Source: Calditrichia bacterium (GTDB lineage: Bacteria > Calditrichota > Calditrichia > JAJRVZ01). From it: a stretch of 15,334 nucleotides of DNA. Positions within the stretch are counted from its first letter, which is position 1, and the number at the start of each line of letters is the position of its first letter. This document shows, piece by piece, positions 1-6,325 of this stretch. The stretch lies in assembly GCA_030634505.1 (NCBI GenBank), contig DAOWAQ010000019.1, positions 1 through 15,334 on the forward strand, written 5' to 3'. The notes below the pieces were generated by a model. It made no database searches. It saw only the letters and a program-made list of their open reading frames with translations, and was not told where the DNA came from. Made by a program: the position numbers and the translations under genes.

Positions 1-819
1 AATTCCTGTTACACTATATGTAAATTGCTGCGAACTTGTATTGCGAAGTACAGTATCAGGAGCAATAGCTGCAGTTGCACTATATAAAGAATCTCCATAA
101 AATAATATAGCAAATGTGTCTTCCACTGCCGGTGAGTCATCATTTGCAAAAAGAAGTCCATCAGGTTCTATTCCCATAGTATTTTCAATACCAATTGTTG
201 CTTCATTCAAACCAACACCCGCACCTGAACCGGTAATCGAATTATAATTGAAAACTATTAAATTTGTTGTTTCATGCAGAACTATTTCAAAAGTATATTC
301 AACAAGAGCATTTGAATCCTTTCTTACCGCCAACCATGCTACAATAAGTTTTCTATAAGGAGCCGTACCGACTGTTCGGTAAAATATTTTCCGATCATGA
401 TTTAGATCATTCCAATTTCTTAAAAAGATATCATCCCAACTTACTGCAATAATATTATTTGGAAGGTTAGCATTAGGAATACTATCATTATTTGCATCTT
501 CATAGTGCGCTGCAAGGACTGTAAAGCTAATAAATCCGCCTGAACTCACGTTAAAAGTTGTATAACTTGTTCCATAAAAATTAAAACTAAATCCAATTTG
601 TAAACCATTAGTCCACTGATCATCATTTATTTGAACGACCGAACCTGACAAAGCATCAATCCAGTCATAATCAATGGTAAAGCCGGTCGCTTGAGATGTA
701 ATCCACCTGTGACCAAAGTTATCCGGTCCACCTGTAGTATCTGTTGCTAACTGAGCGAATAATGTGGTTTGTATAAATAAAATGAAGAATATAAACTTAA
801 ATAGTAATTTTATTTTCAT
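1..819 (-). CDS. secreted beta-sandwich surface protein, 3'-truncated by window edge
   Basis: An open frame of 273 codons begins at the ATG at 817-819 and runs off the left edge with no stop, so the C-terminus is missing. Residues 1-23 form a signal peptide (charged MKIK, hydrophobic core, ending LFAQ), so the product is exported. The mature part is rich in beta strands, aromatics, Asn and Gly. It contains IGFSFNFYGTSYTTFNVSSG followed by GFISF, then LPNNIIAVSWDD, a TFEIVLHE strand and GIENTMGIEPDG. This pattern is characteristic of a nidogen-like beta-sandwich module frequent in secreted multidomain proteins of the FCB group, often with a type IX secretion tail. That tail cannot be checked here because the end is outside the window. 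The start lies 24 bases after the stop of the upstream exported-protein gene, so the two are probably co-transcribed. The function is unknown; adhesion or a surface role is a guess. Confidence 0.8.
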   Translation of the reverse strand, partial: MKIKLLFKFIFFILFIQTTLFAQLATDTTGGPDNFGHRWITSQATGFTIDYDWIDALSGSVVQINDDQWTNGLQIGFSFNFYGTSYTTFNVSSGGFISFTVLAAHYEDANNDSIPNANLPNNIIAVSWDDIFLRNWNDLNHDRKIFYRTVGTAPYRKLIVAWLAVRKDSNALVEYTFEIVLHETTNLIVFNYNSITGSGAGVGLNEATIGIENTMGIEPDGLLFANDDSPAVEDTFAILFYGDSLYSATAAIAPDTVLRNTSSQQFTYSVTGI

Positions 820-843
820 GGTGTTTTATCCATCAAATTTGAT

Positions 844-1362
844 TTATCTGATTTGTATATTATTTCCTCTTCCGGTTGGTAGCGCTTCAAACAAACTACC
901 GCCTAATTCAGTAGCTAATATAATTGCGGTTGATGTATTGCTATCAATAGAGGATATGTTTTTTAAATTTACCTGAATATTTAAATCCAAAATATAAGGA
1001 GAATTCCAATTGTAAGGGTAAATTATCAAACTGGAATTTTCTTTATCATAGTTCCATGCTACAACTTTTTCATTTGTCGAAGATGCAGTAGAATTAATTA
1101 GCCATAAATCTTCATTATTGAGTTTAGCGCTAACCAAAGTCAAACCTGATTCAAGGTTTTCAATCACAATACTCATAAAACCGGGTGTTACCTGAATGTT
1201 TTTATTTATTTCTACTAGTAGTTCCTGAGGCTGAATAGATTTTTCTAATGACTCAGTATTGACATTAATTTGTAAATCAGAAGTTTTTCGATTAATGTTT
1301 TGAGCATATAAAAATTGGAGGTTTATTAATATTACTAATGAAACGATATATAGTTTTTTCAT
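844..1362 (-). CDS. exported hypothetical protein, 172 aa
   Basis: I do not recognise this family. The ATG at 1360-1362 is chosen because it has an AAAGGA Shine-Dalgarno element about 9 bases upstream and begins a clean signal peptide (MKKLYIVSLVILINLQFLYA, then QN). A longer frame would need a TTG start at 1392 and would place ten polar residues before the signal. The mature protein is about 150 residues, with no cysteine and no membrane segment after the signal. It has alternating hydrophobic/polar stretches that suggest beta strands (for example ELLVEINKNIQVTPGFMSIV and NSSLIIYPYNW), and ends ALPTGRGNNIQIR. It may be a small periplasmic or surface beta-sandwich protein. It precedes the larger secreted protein by 24 bases, so the two may form an export or surface pair. 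An 88-base gap with a CRP-like dyad separates it from the HD-GYP gene. Confidence 0.72.
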   Translation of the reverse strand: MKKLYIVSLVILINLQFLYAQNINRKTSDLQINVNTESLEKSIQPQELLVEINKNIQVTPGFMSIVIENLESGLTLVSAKLNNEDLWLINSTASSTNEKVVAWNYDKENSSLIIYPYNWNSPYILDLNIQVNLKNISSIDSNTSTAIILATELGGSLFEALPTGRGNNIQIR

Positions 1363-1370
1363 CTCAATAT

Positions 1371-1377
1371 TTCCTTT
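1371..1377 (-). promoter_or_regulatory. ribosome binding site of the 172-aa exported protein
   Basis: On the minus strand the bases AAAAGGAA precede the ATG at 1362 with about 8 bases between. This is one of the clearer Shine-Dalgarno matches in the window and decides the start in favour of the ATG over the upstream TTG. Confidence 0.6.
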
Positions 1378-1416
1378 TATATGTTTTAGCAAAGTATTAA
1401 ATTTACTTTTGTATAC

Positions 1417-1432
1417 CGTGATTTAAAGCACT
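1417..1432. promoter_or_regulatory. CRP/FNR-like dyad upstream of the exported-protein genes
   Basis: The plus strand reads CGTGATTTAAAGCACT, a dyad with GTGA and GCAC half-sites around TTTAAA. Compared with the E. coli CRP consensus TGTGA-N6-TCACA it matches 7 of 10 half-site positions. It is centred about 62 bases upstream of the ATG at 1362, a common position for an activator. A similar dyad with the same TTTAAA centre lies ahead of the GGDEF gene. The base pattern is seen directly; that a CRP-family protein binds it is inference. Confidence 0.3.
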
Positions 1433-1450
1433 TTTTGATTACGGAAATTA

Positions 1451-3196
1451 CTAATGGCTTTTAGAAAGTTTTATAAGGTTTGAGTTTGTATCAACTTCAC
1501 TTAAAAATATATTTACTATTTCTGGATCGAATTGACTTCCCGCCATTTTATGCATTTGCTCCATGGCCCATTCTTTATTTAATGATTTCCGGTAGGGTTT
1601 ATCATTTAGCATGGCGTCATAAGCATTGCATACCGCCAAAATTCTCGATTCTTTAGATATTTGATCACCGTTTAAATTATGCGGGTATCCTTCCCCGTTG
1701 AACCATTCATGATGATGTAGTGCCATATCAACAACTGGCTCTACAAAACCTACTGATTTTAAAATAGAGGCTCCCACAATCGTATGATCAAGAATTTTCT
1801 TTTTAATTTCGGTATCATTTCCGTTAAACTTTTTATCATAAGCTAATATTTCGTCTTTAGTTACAATCTTACCTATATCATGTAGTATCGTACCATATGT
1901 CAGATTTCTTAGCTCTTCATTGGAAATTCCCATATTTGCACCAACAGCTCTTACATATTGAGCCGTTCGTATGGCGTGACCCTTGCTATAGGCATCTTTT
2001 ATTTCCTGTGCTCTAAGTAAGGTTCTTACAGTTTTATTATAAAAATCATAAATTTCTTCACTAAGTTTGGATTGGTCTAAGATAAATGCTGCTTGATTGG
2101 TTAATATGGAAACCAGGTTCATGTCTTCTTGAGTAAAAATACCACCAGTTAATTTCTTTCCAATAATAAACATTCCAATAATTTTACTTCTTGAGGATAT
2201 TGGACTGATTAAATCATCAATGAAAAGGTTTAATAATTCTTTTTCATCTCTGTATAATTGGCTTTGTGGAATTTTATTTACCAATATGGGTTCCCGCGAA
2301 GATTTCAATGATTGAATTAAAAAACTATCTTTATATATTCGAATACTGTTTATTCTTTCGTTGTGCACACCTTTTTGATCTAAAATAGAATAATAAGAAG
2401 ATGATGATCTTTTCATACCAATATATAATGCGTGAGAGCTGCCTAATTGTCCGACCATAGTAAGTAAGAATGAAGAGATAATTTTCTGCGAATCCGTACT
2501 ATCCCCTAATTGATCAGTTAAATTCAATATATTCTGTATTTCAAATGATTTTTTTCTTAAATCCTTACTTAAATATTCAAGTCTCTGACTACTTAATTTA
2601 ATTTCTTTATCTAATTTATTTTGTTTTAATAAAAGTCTTTTCTTGTCTTCTTCTAATTTTTCAATAATCATTTCTGATCTGAGCAACCAATTAGAAACCA
2701 CATTAAAAATGAAAAAACAAATTAGTGGGAAGGAAAAGTTCGAAATACTAAATATTGCTGCCTCCGATAATGATTGTTTTTCTGATTGCAATACTATCAT
2801 TAAAAACAATAAAGATAAATAAATAGAAGCAGAAATCATTTTTTGTTTCGGTTGCAATAAAAACACAATAGATGCCAAAAGAGTTAAAGTAATCAAATTA
2901 AAAAGAAAATGGTTTGGGTAAAATGGGAAGAGTAATAATAAGCTTATGATTGTATCAATAACAATAAAAATAAATATTATAAAATTTAATTTTTGCTGAT
3001 TTTTAAAAACTATCCCATATATCATAGTAGATAATAGCGAAATCATTAATGCCGCAGCAATAAACGTATTGGATTCTTCTGTAAATAGATTGCTATCAAT
3101 CAACCAGAGAGAAAAGATAAAAATTGTTAAAACTATCTTAGTCCAGAAATATGCATTTCCACTATCTGTTTTTATCTTAGTATAAAATTTTTTCAT
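1451..3196 (-). CDS. membrane GAF/HD-GYP domain protein (c-di-GMP phosphodiesterase family)
   Basis: HD-GYP proteins hydrolyse cyclic di-GMP to pGpG or GMP. This 581-aa protein has about five or six hydrophobic segments (residues 17-172), a charged coiled coil (175-225), a GAF-like sensor (about 225-378) and a C-terminal HD-GYP domain (about 388-565). In that domain I see YSKGH (H407), LHDIGK (H439, D440, K443), H471, and HHHEWFNGEGYP with the GYP signature at 503-505. Position 524, in AVCNAYDAML, is Asn where the family normally has Asp (VADAYDAM); this Asp is the last residue of the H...HD...D metal signature, so activity may be altered. The membrane part suggests the sensor is anchored at the inner membrane. 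The gene starts 10 bases after the TPR gene, and its coiled coil and GAF resemble those of the GGDEF protein, implying one operon and joint control of c-di-GMP. Confidence 0.9.
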   Translation of the reverse strand: MKKFYTKIKTDSGNAYFWTKIVLTIFIFSLWLIDSNLFTEESNTFIAAALMISLLSTMIYGIVFKNQQKLNFIIFIFIVIDTIISLLLLFPFYPNHFLFNLITLTLLASIVFLLQPKQKMISASIYLSLLFLMIVLQSEKQSLSEAAIFSISNFSFPLICFFIFNVVSNWLLRSEMIIEKLEEDKKRLLLKQNKLDKEIKLSSQRLEYLSKDLRKKSFEIQNILNLTDQLGDSTDSQKIISSFLLTMVGQLGSSHALYIGMKRSSSSYYSILDQKGVHNERINSIRIYKDSFLIQSLKSSREPILVNKIPQSQLYRDEKELLNLFIDDLISPISSRSKIIGMFIIGKKLTGGIFTQEDMNLVSILTNQAAFILDQSKLSEEIYDFYNKTVRTLLRAQEIKDAYSKGHAIRTAQYVRAVGANMGISNEELRNLTYGTILHDIGKIVTKDEILAYDKKFNGNDTEIKKKILDHTIVGASILKSVGFVEPVVDMALHHHEWFNGEGYPHNLNGDQISKESRILAVCNAYDAMLNDKPYRKSLNKEWAMEQMHKMAGSQFDPEIVNIFLSEVDTNSNLIKLSKSH

Positions 3197-3206
3197 TTGA
3201 TCTAAA

Positions 3207-4355
3207 TTATTTAAGAATTGCCCTTAACAAAATCAGGAATTCTTTTCCATCATTTTCAACTAATTTTTTATTTTTCCTAGCCTTTTCAAAACCGGGATTA
3301 ATTTCCAATGCTTTTTTGAATTCTTCTAATGCTTTTAGAAAAAGATTGCGACATTGAATTAAATGTATAATTCCAAGATTATTCCAAATATCAGCATAAT
3401 TAGGATAATGTTCCAAAGCAGAGTTCAATTTCTTTTCATATTTTCTTATAATCTCATTATCCAAACCTTTACCGCCATACATAAATTTCAAATAAAAACT
3501 GGTTCCAATTAAACTCACTGAATCTCGGTAGAATAATTTGTTTTTATTCTCATCCAGGATCCTTACAACCTTTTCATAATCCTGCTTATCTAAAACTTTC
3601 TGGATTTTTTCTTCTACCTGCTCAAATGATTTTATTTTTAATTTTTTCAGCTTATTTAATTGTTCAACACCCCTTTGCAACCTGATTGATGCAGGAGGTA
3701 GTTTTTCATCAGTTTTGTCGAATAATGTACTTTTGAAATAAAGAATTGCAAGATTATAATGTGCTTCCGCATAATCATTATTGATTTTCAACGATTCCTG
3801 CAATTGGTGCAAAGCTTTTTGAAATTCATTTTCTGAAAGTAAAGAATATCCGAAATGATTATGTAAATCAGCATATCTTTTACCCTTCTCCATGGCTTTC
3901 TTAAAAATTTCATTTGCTTTTTCAAAGTCTCGCACAAGAGAATAGGTTCTGCCTAAATTAATATAACCATCAATATAGTCTGGGTCATGCTTTATAGCCA
4001 ATTCAAAATGTTCAACCGCATCATCCACAAGATTATGTTGTTGAAAAAGAATTCCCATTTTGGTATTTGATGGGCTGTGTTTGAGTTTTTTGATCTTTTC
4101 ACCAATTAAAAACATTATTTCAATCTCAGACATCATATCCTGATGAAGAGATTCAACCATTTCTTTTAATCTGTTTTCAATTGAATGAACCTTATCAAAT
4201 TTTCTTCTTTCAAATTCAAGTATTTCTTTACTCAGGAGACGGCCTTCTTCAAAAATTTCGCATTGCACTTCGCCGGACTTTGTGTTGCTGGCAGTTTGAA
4301 AATGAAATTTTCGCCCTGCAACACTCAAATTATCATTAAAACCTATATCTGCCAT
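3207..4355 (-). CDS. TPR protein with N-terminal beta domain, in the c-di-GMP operon
   Basis: This 382-aa soluble protein has no signal peptide or membrane segment. Residues 1-50 (NLSVAGRKFHFQTASNTKSG through EIFEEGRLLSKEILEFE) look like the short beta-rich domain ('...G..yHVQTE...V...G.ii..K...') found at the start of other cytoplasmic TPR regulatory proteins. That resemblance is from memory and needs a profile search. A helical linker (50-92) follows, then consecutive TPR units at about 93-126, 127-160, 161-194 and 195 onwards. A divergent stretch with Lys-rich helices (220-275) comes next, and one more TPR at 321-354 (ADIWNNLGIIH...ALEEFKKALEINP). TPR arrays bind proteins, so it may be a scaffold or partner for the flanking cyclase and phosphodiesterase. 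It lies 22 bases after the GGDEF gene and 10 before the HD-GYP gene. Its target is unknown. Confidence 0.85.
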   Translation of the reverse strand: MADIGFNDNLSVAGRKFHFQTASNTKSGEVQCEIFEEGRLLSKEILEFERRKFDKVHSIENRLKEMVESLHQDMMSEIEIMFLIGEKIKKLKHSPSNTKMGILFQQHNLVDDAVEHFELAIKHDPDYIDGYINLGRTYSLVRDFEKANEIFKKAMEKGKRYADLHNHFGYSLLSENEFQKALHQLQESLKINNDYAEAHYNLAILYFKSTLFDKTDEKLPPASIRLQRGVEQLNKLKKLKIKSFEQVEEKIQKVLDKQDYEKVVRILDENKNKLFYRDSVSLIGTSFYLKFMYGGKGLDNEIIRKYEKKLNSALEHYPNYADIWNNLGIIHLIQCRNLFLKALEEFKKALEINPGFEKARKNKKLVENDGKEFLILLRAILK

Positions 4356-4377
4356 TAGATATACTCCAATAGTAAGT

Positions 4378-5979
4378 TTAGTCGATTACTTTTATTTGGT
4401 TTCGACCAGAATTTTTGGCTTGATACAATGCTTTATCAGCTTTTTCAACAAGACCACTATAATTTTTTGCATCATCGGGAAAAGTAGAAATTCCGATACT
4501 TATTGTGACTCGACCACCTGGTTGAACCTCTTCCTTAAAAAATTTTTCGGATTCAATTTTTTTACGTACCCGCTCTCCTAATATCGTAATTCCATTTTTC
4601 TCAATTCCGGGTAGTATTATACAAAACTCTTCTCCACCGTATCTGGCAACAATATCTTCATCACGAATGCTAATTTTTAAGAATTTACCAATCATTCTAA
4701 GTACTTCATCACCGGCTTGATGTCCCAAAGTATCATTATAATTCTTAAAATGGTCTATATCTAACATCATTAATGATACTTTTTTATCATGTCTACTCGC
4801 ACGATTTATCTCTTCCTTTAATCGATCTTCAAAATACCGATAATTGTGAAGATTAGTCATGGCATCTGTAAGAGAAAGTGTTTTTATTTCCTGAAACAAA
4901 TAGGAATTTCCAATTGAAATAGAAATGATATTAATCAAAATATGAAATAATTCAAAATCTGCTTCAGTGAAATTCTGAAAATGCAGTTTTTCTCCGGCGC
5001 CAACAATTCCCTGAAGTCTTTCCGAAAAAATCAACGGAGCAATAACAAATATTCCCAATTTTTTCAATTTCTTTGCGAAATCTTTTAGGTTTTTATTTTG
5101 TTCTAGCTTTGAAATATATACCGGTGTCCGGTTTTTAAAAAAGTATGATACTATAGGTGACGCTAGTTCAAATTCTAATTTATCAAAGTTCTCTCCTGTA
5201 AATCCTTTACGATAAATTTGATTGAAAACTTTGGTTTGTTTGTCAAACATAAGTACGAAAGCTTTTTGAAATCCTACTTGCCCGATTATCGTAAGTAAAG
5301 ACGAATTGATCAATTGTTTAAAATCAAGTATCGAATAAATATCATTACTTGCTTCAACTAAATTGTGCAATTCATAGACTTTTCGTCTCATCGCCTTATT
5401 TGCCGATACTACTTTTTTTTCAGACTCTTGGTATTTTTTATCAATGTTCTCTTTTTCTTTTTTTAGATTGTGAATTTTCTGAGCCTGCAAATATTTTTTG
5501 ATAAAGTTTTCTAATTCGGATCTAAAATTAAAATAAATTAAACTATTCACTTCCTGGTTTTGCATTTCAATAAGTAGAGTATCTTCCTTTGGTATGATTA
5601 AAGCAATAAGTTCTGTAATTATTTCTTTTTCCGAAGTTTCCTCTTTTTTATTGTATTGTTTTACAAATACAATAGAATCTGTTTCATTGAAAACATTATT
5701 ACTTTCTTGTAAATACCACTTTTTATTGTCAATCAAACTTATCCAAAGTTTATCTTCATGTGTCAATTTTTTAAATAAATCAAATTTATAAGAACCTATT
5801 TTGGAGATTTCAATTAGTGTGGATTCTAAAACATTAATCAGCTTATCATTAGAACGAAATTTATTTAATCTATAATCAAAAGATTGTTTCAATTGTTCTA
5901 AATAAGCCATAGAATCACTAAAGTCTCGATGACCCTTTGACCATTTAATCATATTTTTTATTTTTTCAAATGCGGTCAT
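4378..5979 (-). CDS. GAF-GGDEF diguanylate cyclase
   Basis: This protein makes cyclic di-GMP from two GTP. Numbered from the ATG at 5979 (533 aa), residues 1-155 form an uncharacterised alpha/beta region, 158-205 a Lys/Glu-rich coiled coil, about 208-362 a GAF-like sensor (with LTIIGQVGFQKAFVLM), and 368-533 a GGDEF domain. The GGDEF domain has TDAMTNLHNYRYF, the metal-binding LDIDHFKNYND, the active-site GGEEF at 448-452, and an RDED inhibitory site (RxxD) five residues before it. It therefore looks catalytically competent and subject to product inhibition. No membrane segment is seen. An in-frame GTG at 6007-6009 would add ten residues (IIVQNFIRY); neither start has a well-placed Shine-Dalgarno, and the ATG is preferred. 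It leads a probable three-gene operon. A CRP-like dyad about 117 bases upstream may control it. Confidence 0.92.
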   Translation of the reverse strand: MTAFEKIKNMIKWSKGHRDFSDSMAYLEQLKQSFDYRLNKFRSNDKLINVLESTLIEISKIGSYKFDLFKKLTHEDKLWISLIDNKKWYLQESNNVFNETDSIVFVKQYNKKEETSEKEIITELIALIIPKEDTLLIEMQNQEVNSLIYFNFRSELENFIKKYLQAQKIHNLKKEKENIDKKYQESEKKVVSANKAMRRKVYELHNLVEASNDIYSILDFKQLINSSLLTIIGQVGFQKAFVLMFDKQTKVFNQIYRKGFTGENFDKLEFELASPIVSYFFKNRTPVYISKLEQNKNLKDFAKKLKKLGIFVIAPLIFSERLQGIVGAGEKLHFQNFTEADFELFHILINIISISIGNSYLFQEIKTLSLTDAMTNLHNYRYFEDRLKEEINRASRHDKKVSLMMLDIDHFKNYNDTLGHQAGDEVLRMIGKFLKISIRDEDIVARYGGEEFCIILPGIEKNGITILGERVRKKIESEKFFKEEVQPGGRVTISIGISTFPDDAKNYSGLVEKADKALYQAKNSGRNQIKVID

Positions 5980-6005
5980 ATACCTAATAAAATTTTGAAC
6001 AATAA

Positions 6006-6058
6006 TCACTAAATGAAAATTGCAACTAGTATTTAATAGAATGTTTTTAATTTAGTGA
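6006..6058 (-). repeat. start-proximal inverted repeat in the GGDEF leader
   Basis: The arms TCACTAAAT (6006-6014) and ATTTAGTGA (6050-6058) are exact 9-bp reverse complements separated by 35 bases. On the minus-strand transcript the second arm ends about 27 bases before the chosen ATG and covers the alternative GTG start. It could form a leader hairpin affecting translation, but in such AT-rich DNA chance is possible. Confidence 0.35.
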
Positions 6059-6088
6059 ATAAAAATACCATAAACCTATACTTTGATG

Positions 6089-6104
6089 TGTGATTTAAAT
6101 CATT
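6089..6104. promoter_or_regulatory. CRP/FNR-like dyad upstream of the c-di-GMP operon
   Basis: The plus strand reads TGTGATTTAAATCATT. It contains the perfect 12-base palindrome TGATTTAAATCA and matches 8 of 10 half-site positions of the E. coli CRP consensus TGTGA-N6-TCACA. Its centre is about 117 bases from the GGDEF ATG. The minus-strand 10-mer TTTAAATCAC is shared with the dyad ahead of the exported-protein genes. Binding by a CRP/FNR-family regulator is inferred, and no such regulator is encoded in the window. Confidence 0.35.
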
Positions 6105-6187
6105 ATTTTACTTAAGGTTTTTCAACATCTAAATTAACACATTTCAAATAGCTTGTTTTTAAAAAGTATAGATTTTATTATTACAAA

Positions 6188-6221
6188 TCTGAAATAAATT
6201 TTCCAATCTATTTATTTCAGA
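6188..6221. repeat. 12-bp perfect stem-loop after the chaperone operon
   Basis: The arms TCTGAAATAAAT (6188-6199) and ATTTATTTCAGA (6210-6221) pair perfectly around a 10-base loop. It lies about 105-140 bases beyond the stop of the SurA-like gene. No T-run follows on either strand, so it is not a standard intrinsic terminator. It may be an RNA-stabilising or processing hairpin, or a protein-binding dyad. Confidence 0.5.
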
Positions 6222-6250
6222 ATTCTTATATATGTTCGGAAAATATTTTT

Positions 6251-6283
6251 AATAAATAAAGTAAGAATAACAATTTATTTATT
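6251..6283. repeat. AT-only 10-bp stem-loop 42 bases after the SurA-like gene
   Basis: The arms AATAAATAAA (6251-6260) and TTTATTTATT (6274-6283) pair perfectly around a 13-base loop. Its place just beyond the last gene of the chaperone operon suits a 3'-end structure. The stem has no G-C pair and lacks a following U-run, so a terminator role is uncertain. Confidence 0.4.
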
Positions 6284-6325
6284 GCTGGTCAAGAAAATTT
6301 TAGAGGAGAAATCAATTAATTTTAT

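Larger units (their letters stand above)
5980..6325. other. intergenic region between the surA-like gene and the GGDEF gene
   Basis: This is the only non-coding stretch over 300 bases. I see no credible ORF, tRNA or known riboswitch fold. From right to left it holds an AT-only stem-loop (6251-6283), a 12-bp stem-loop (6188-6221), a CRP-like dyad (6089-6104) and an inverted repeat near the GGDEF start (6006-6058). The promoter of the c-di-GMP operon should lie here. However, I found neither a convincing sigma-70 pair nor a clean Bacteroidota TTTG/TAnnTTTG pair with proper spacing, so none is called. Confidence 0.6.

Noticed and set aside
764..976. 70-codon plus-strand open frame
   Set aside because: It lies antisense to the start of the secreted protein and the end of the 172-aa exported protein gene, which have signal peptides and sensible composition; no ribosome site or family resemblance.
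1381..1450. Possible Bacteroidota-type promoter before the 172-aa exported protein (minus-strand TACTTTG)
   Set aside because: It is one base short of the TAnnTTTG element and no properly spaced TTTG element lies upstream.
4396..4581. 61-codon plus-strand open frame
   Set aside because: Fully antisense to the conserved GGDEF domain; a shadow of AT-rich coding sequence.
5594..5791. 65-codon plus-strand open frame
   Set aside because: Antisense to the N-terminal part of the diguanylate cyclase, with no supporting signal.
5980..6009. GTG start adding ten residues to the diguanylate cyclase
   Set aside because: No Shine-Dalgarno precedes it and the added residues match no domain; the ATG at 5979 is preferred, though the GTG cannot be excluded.
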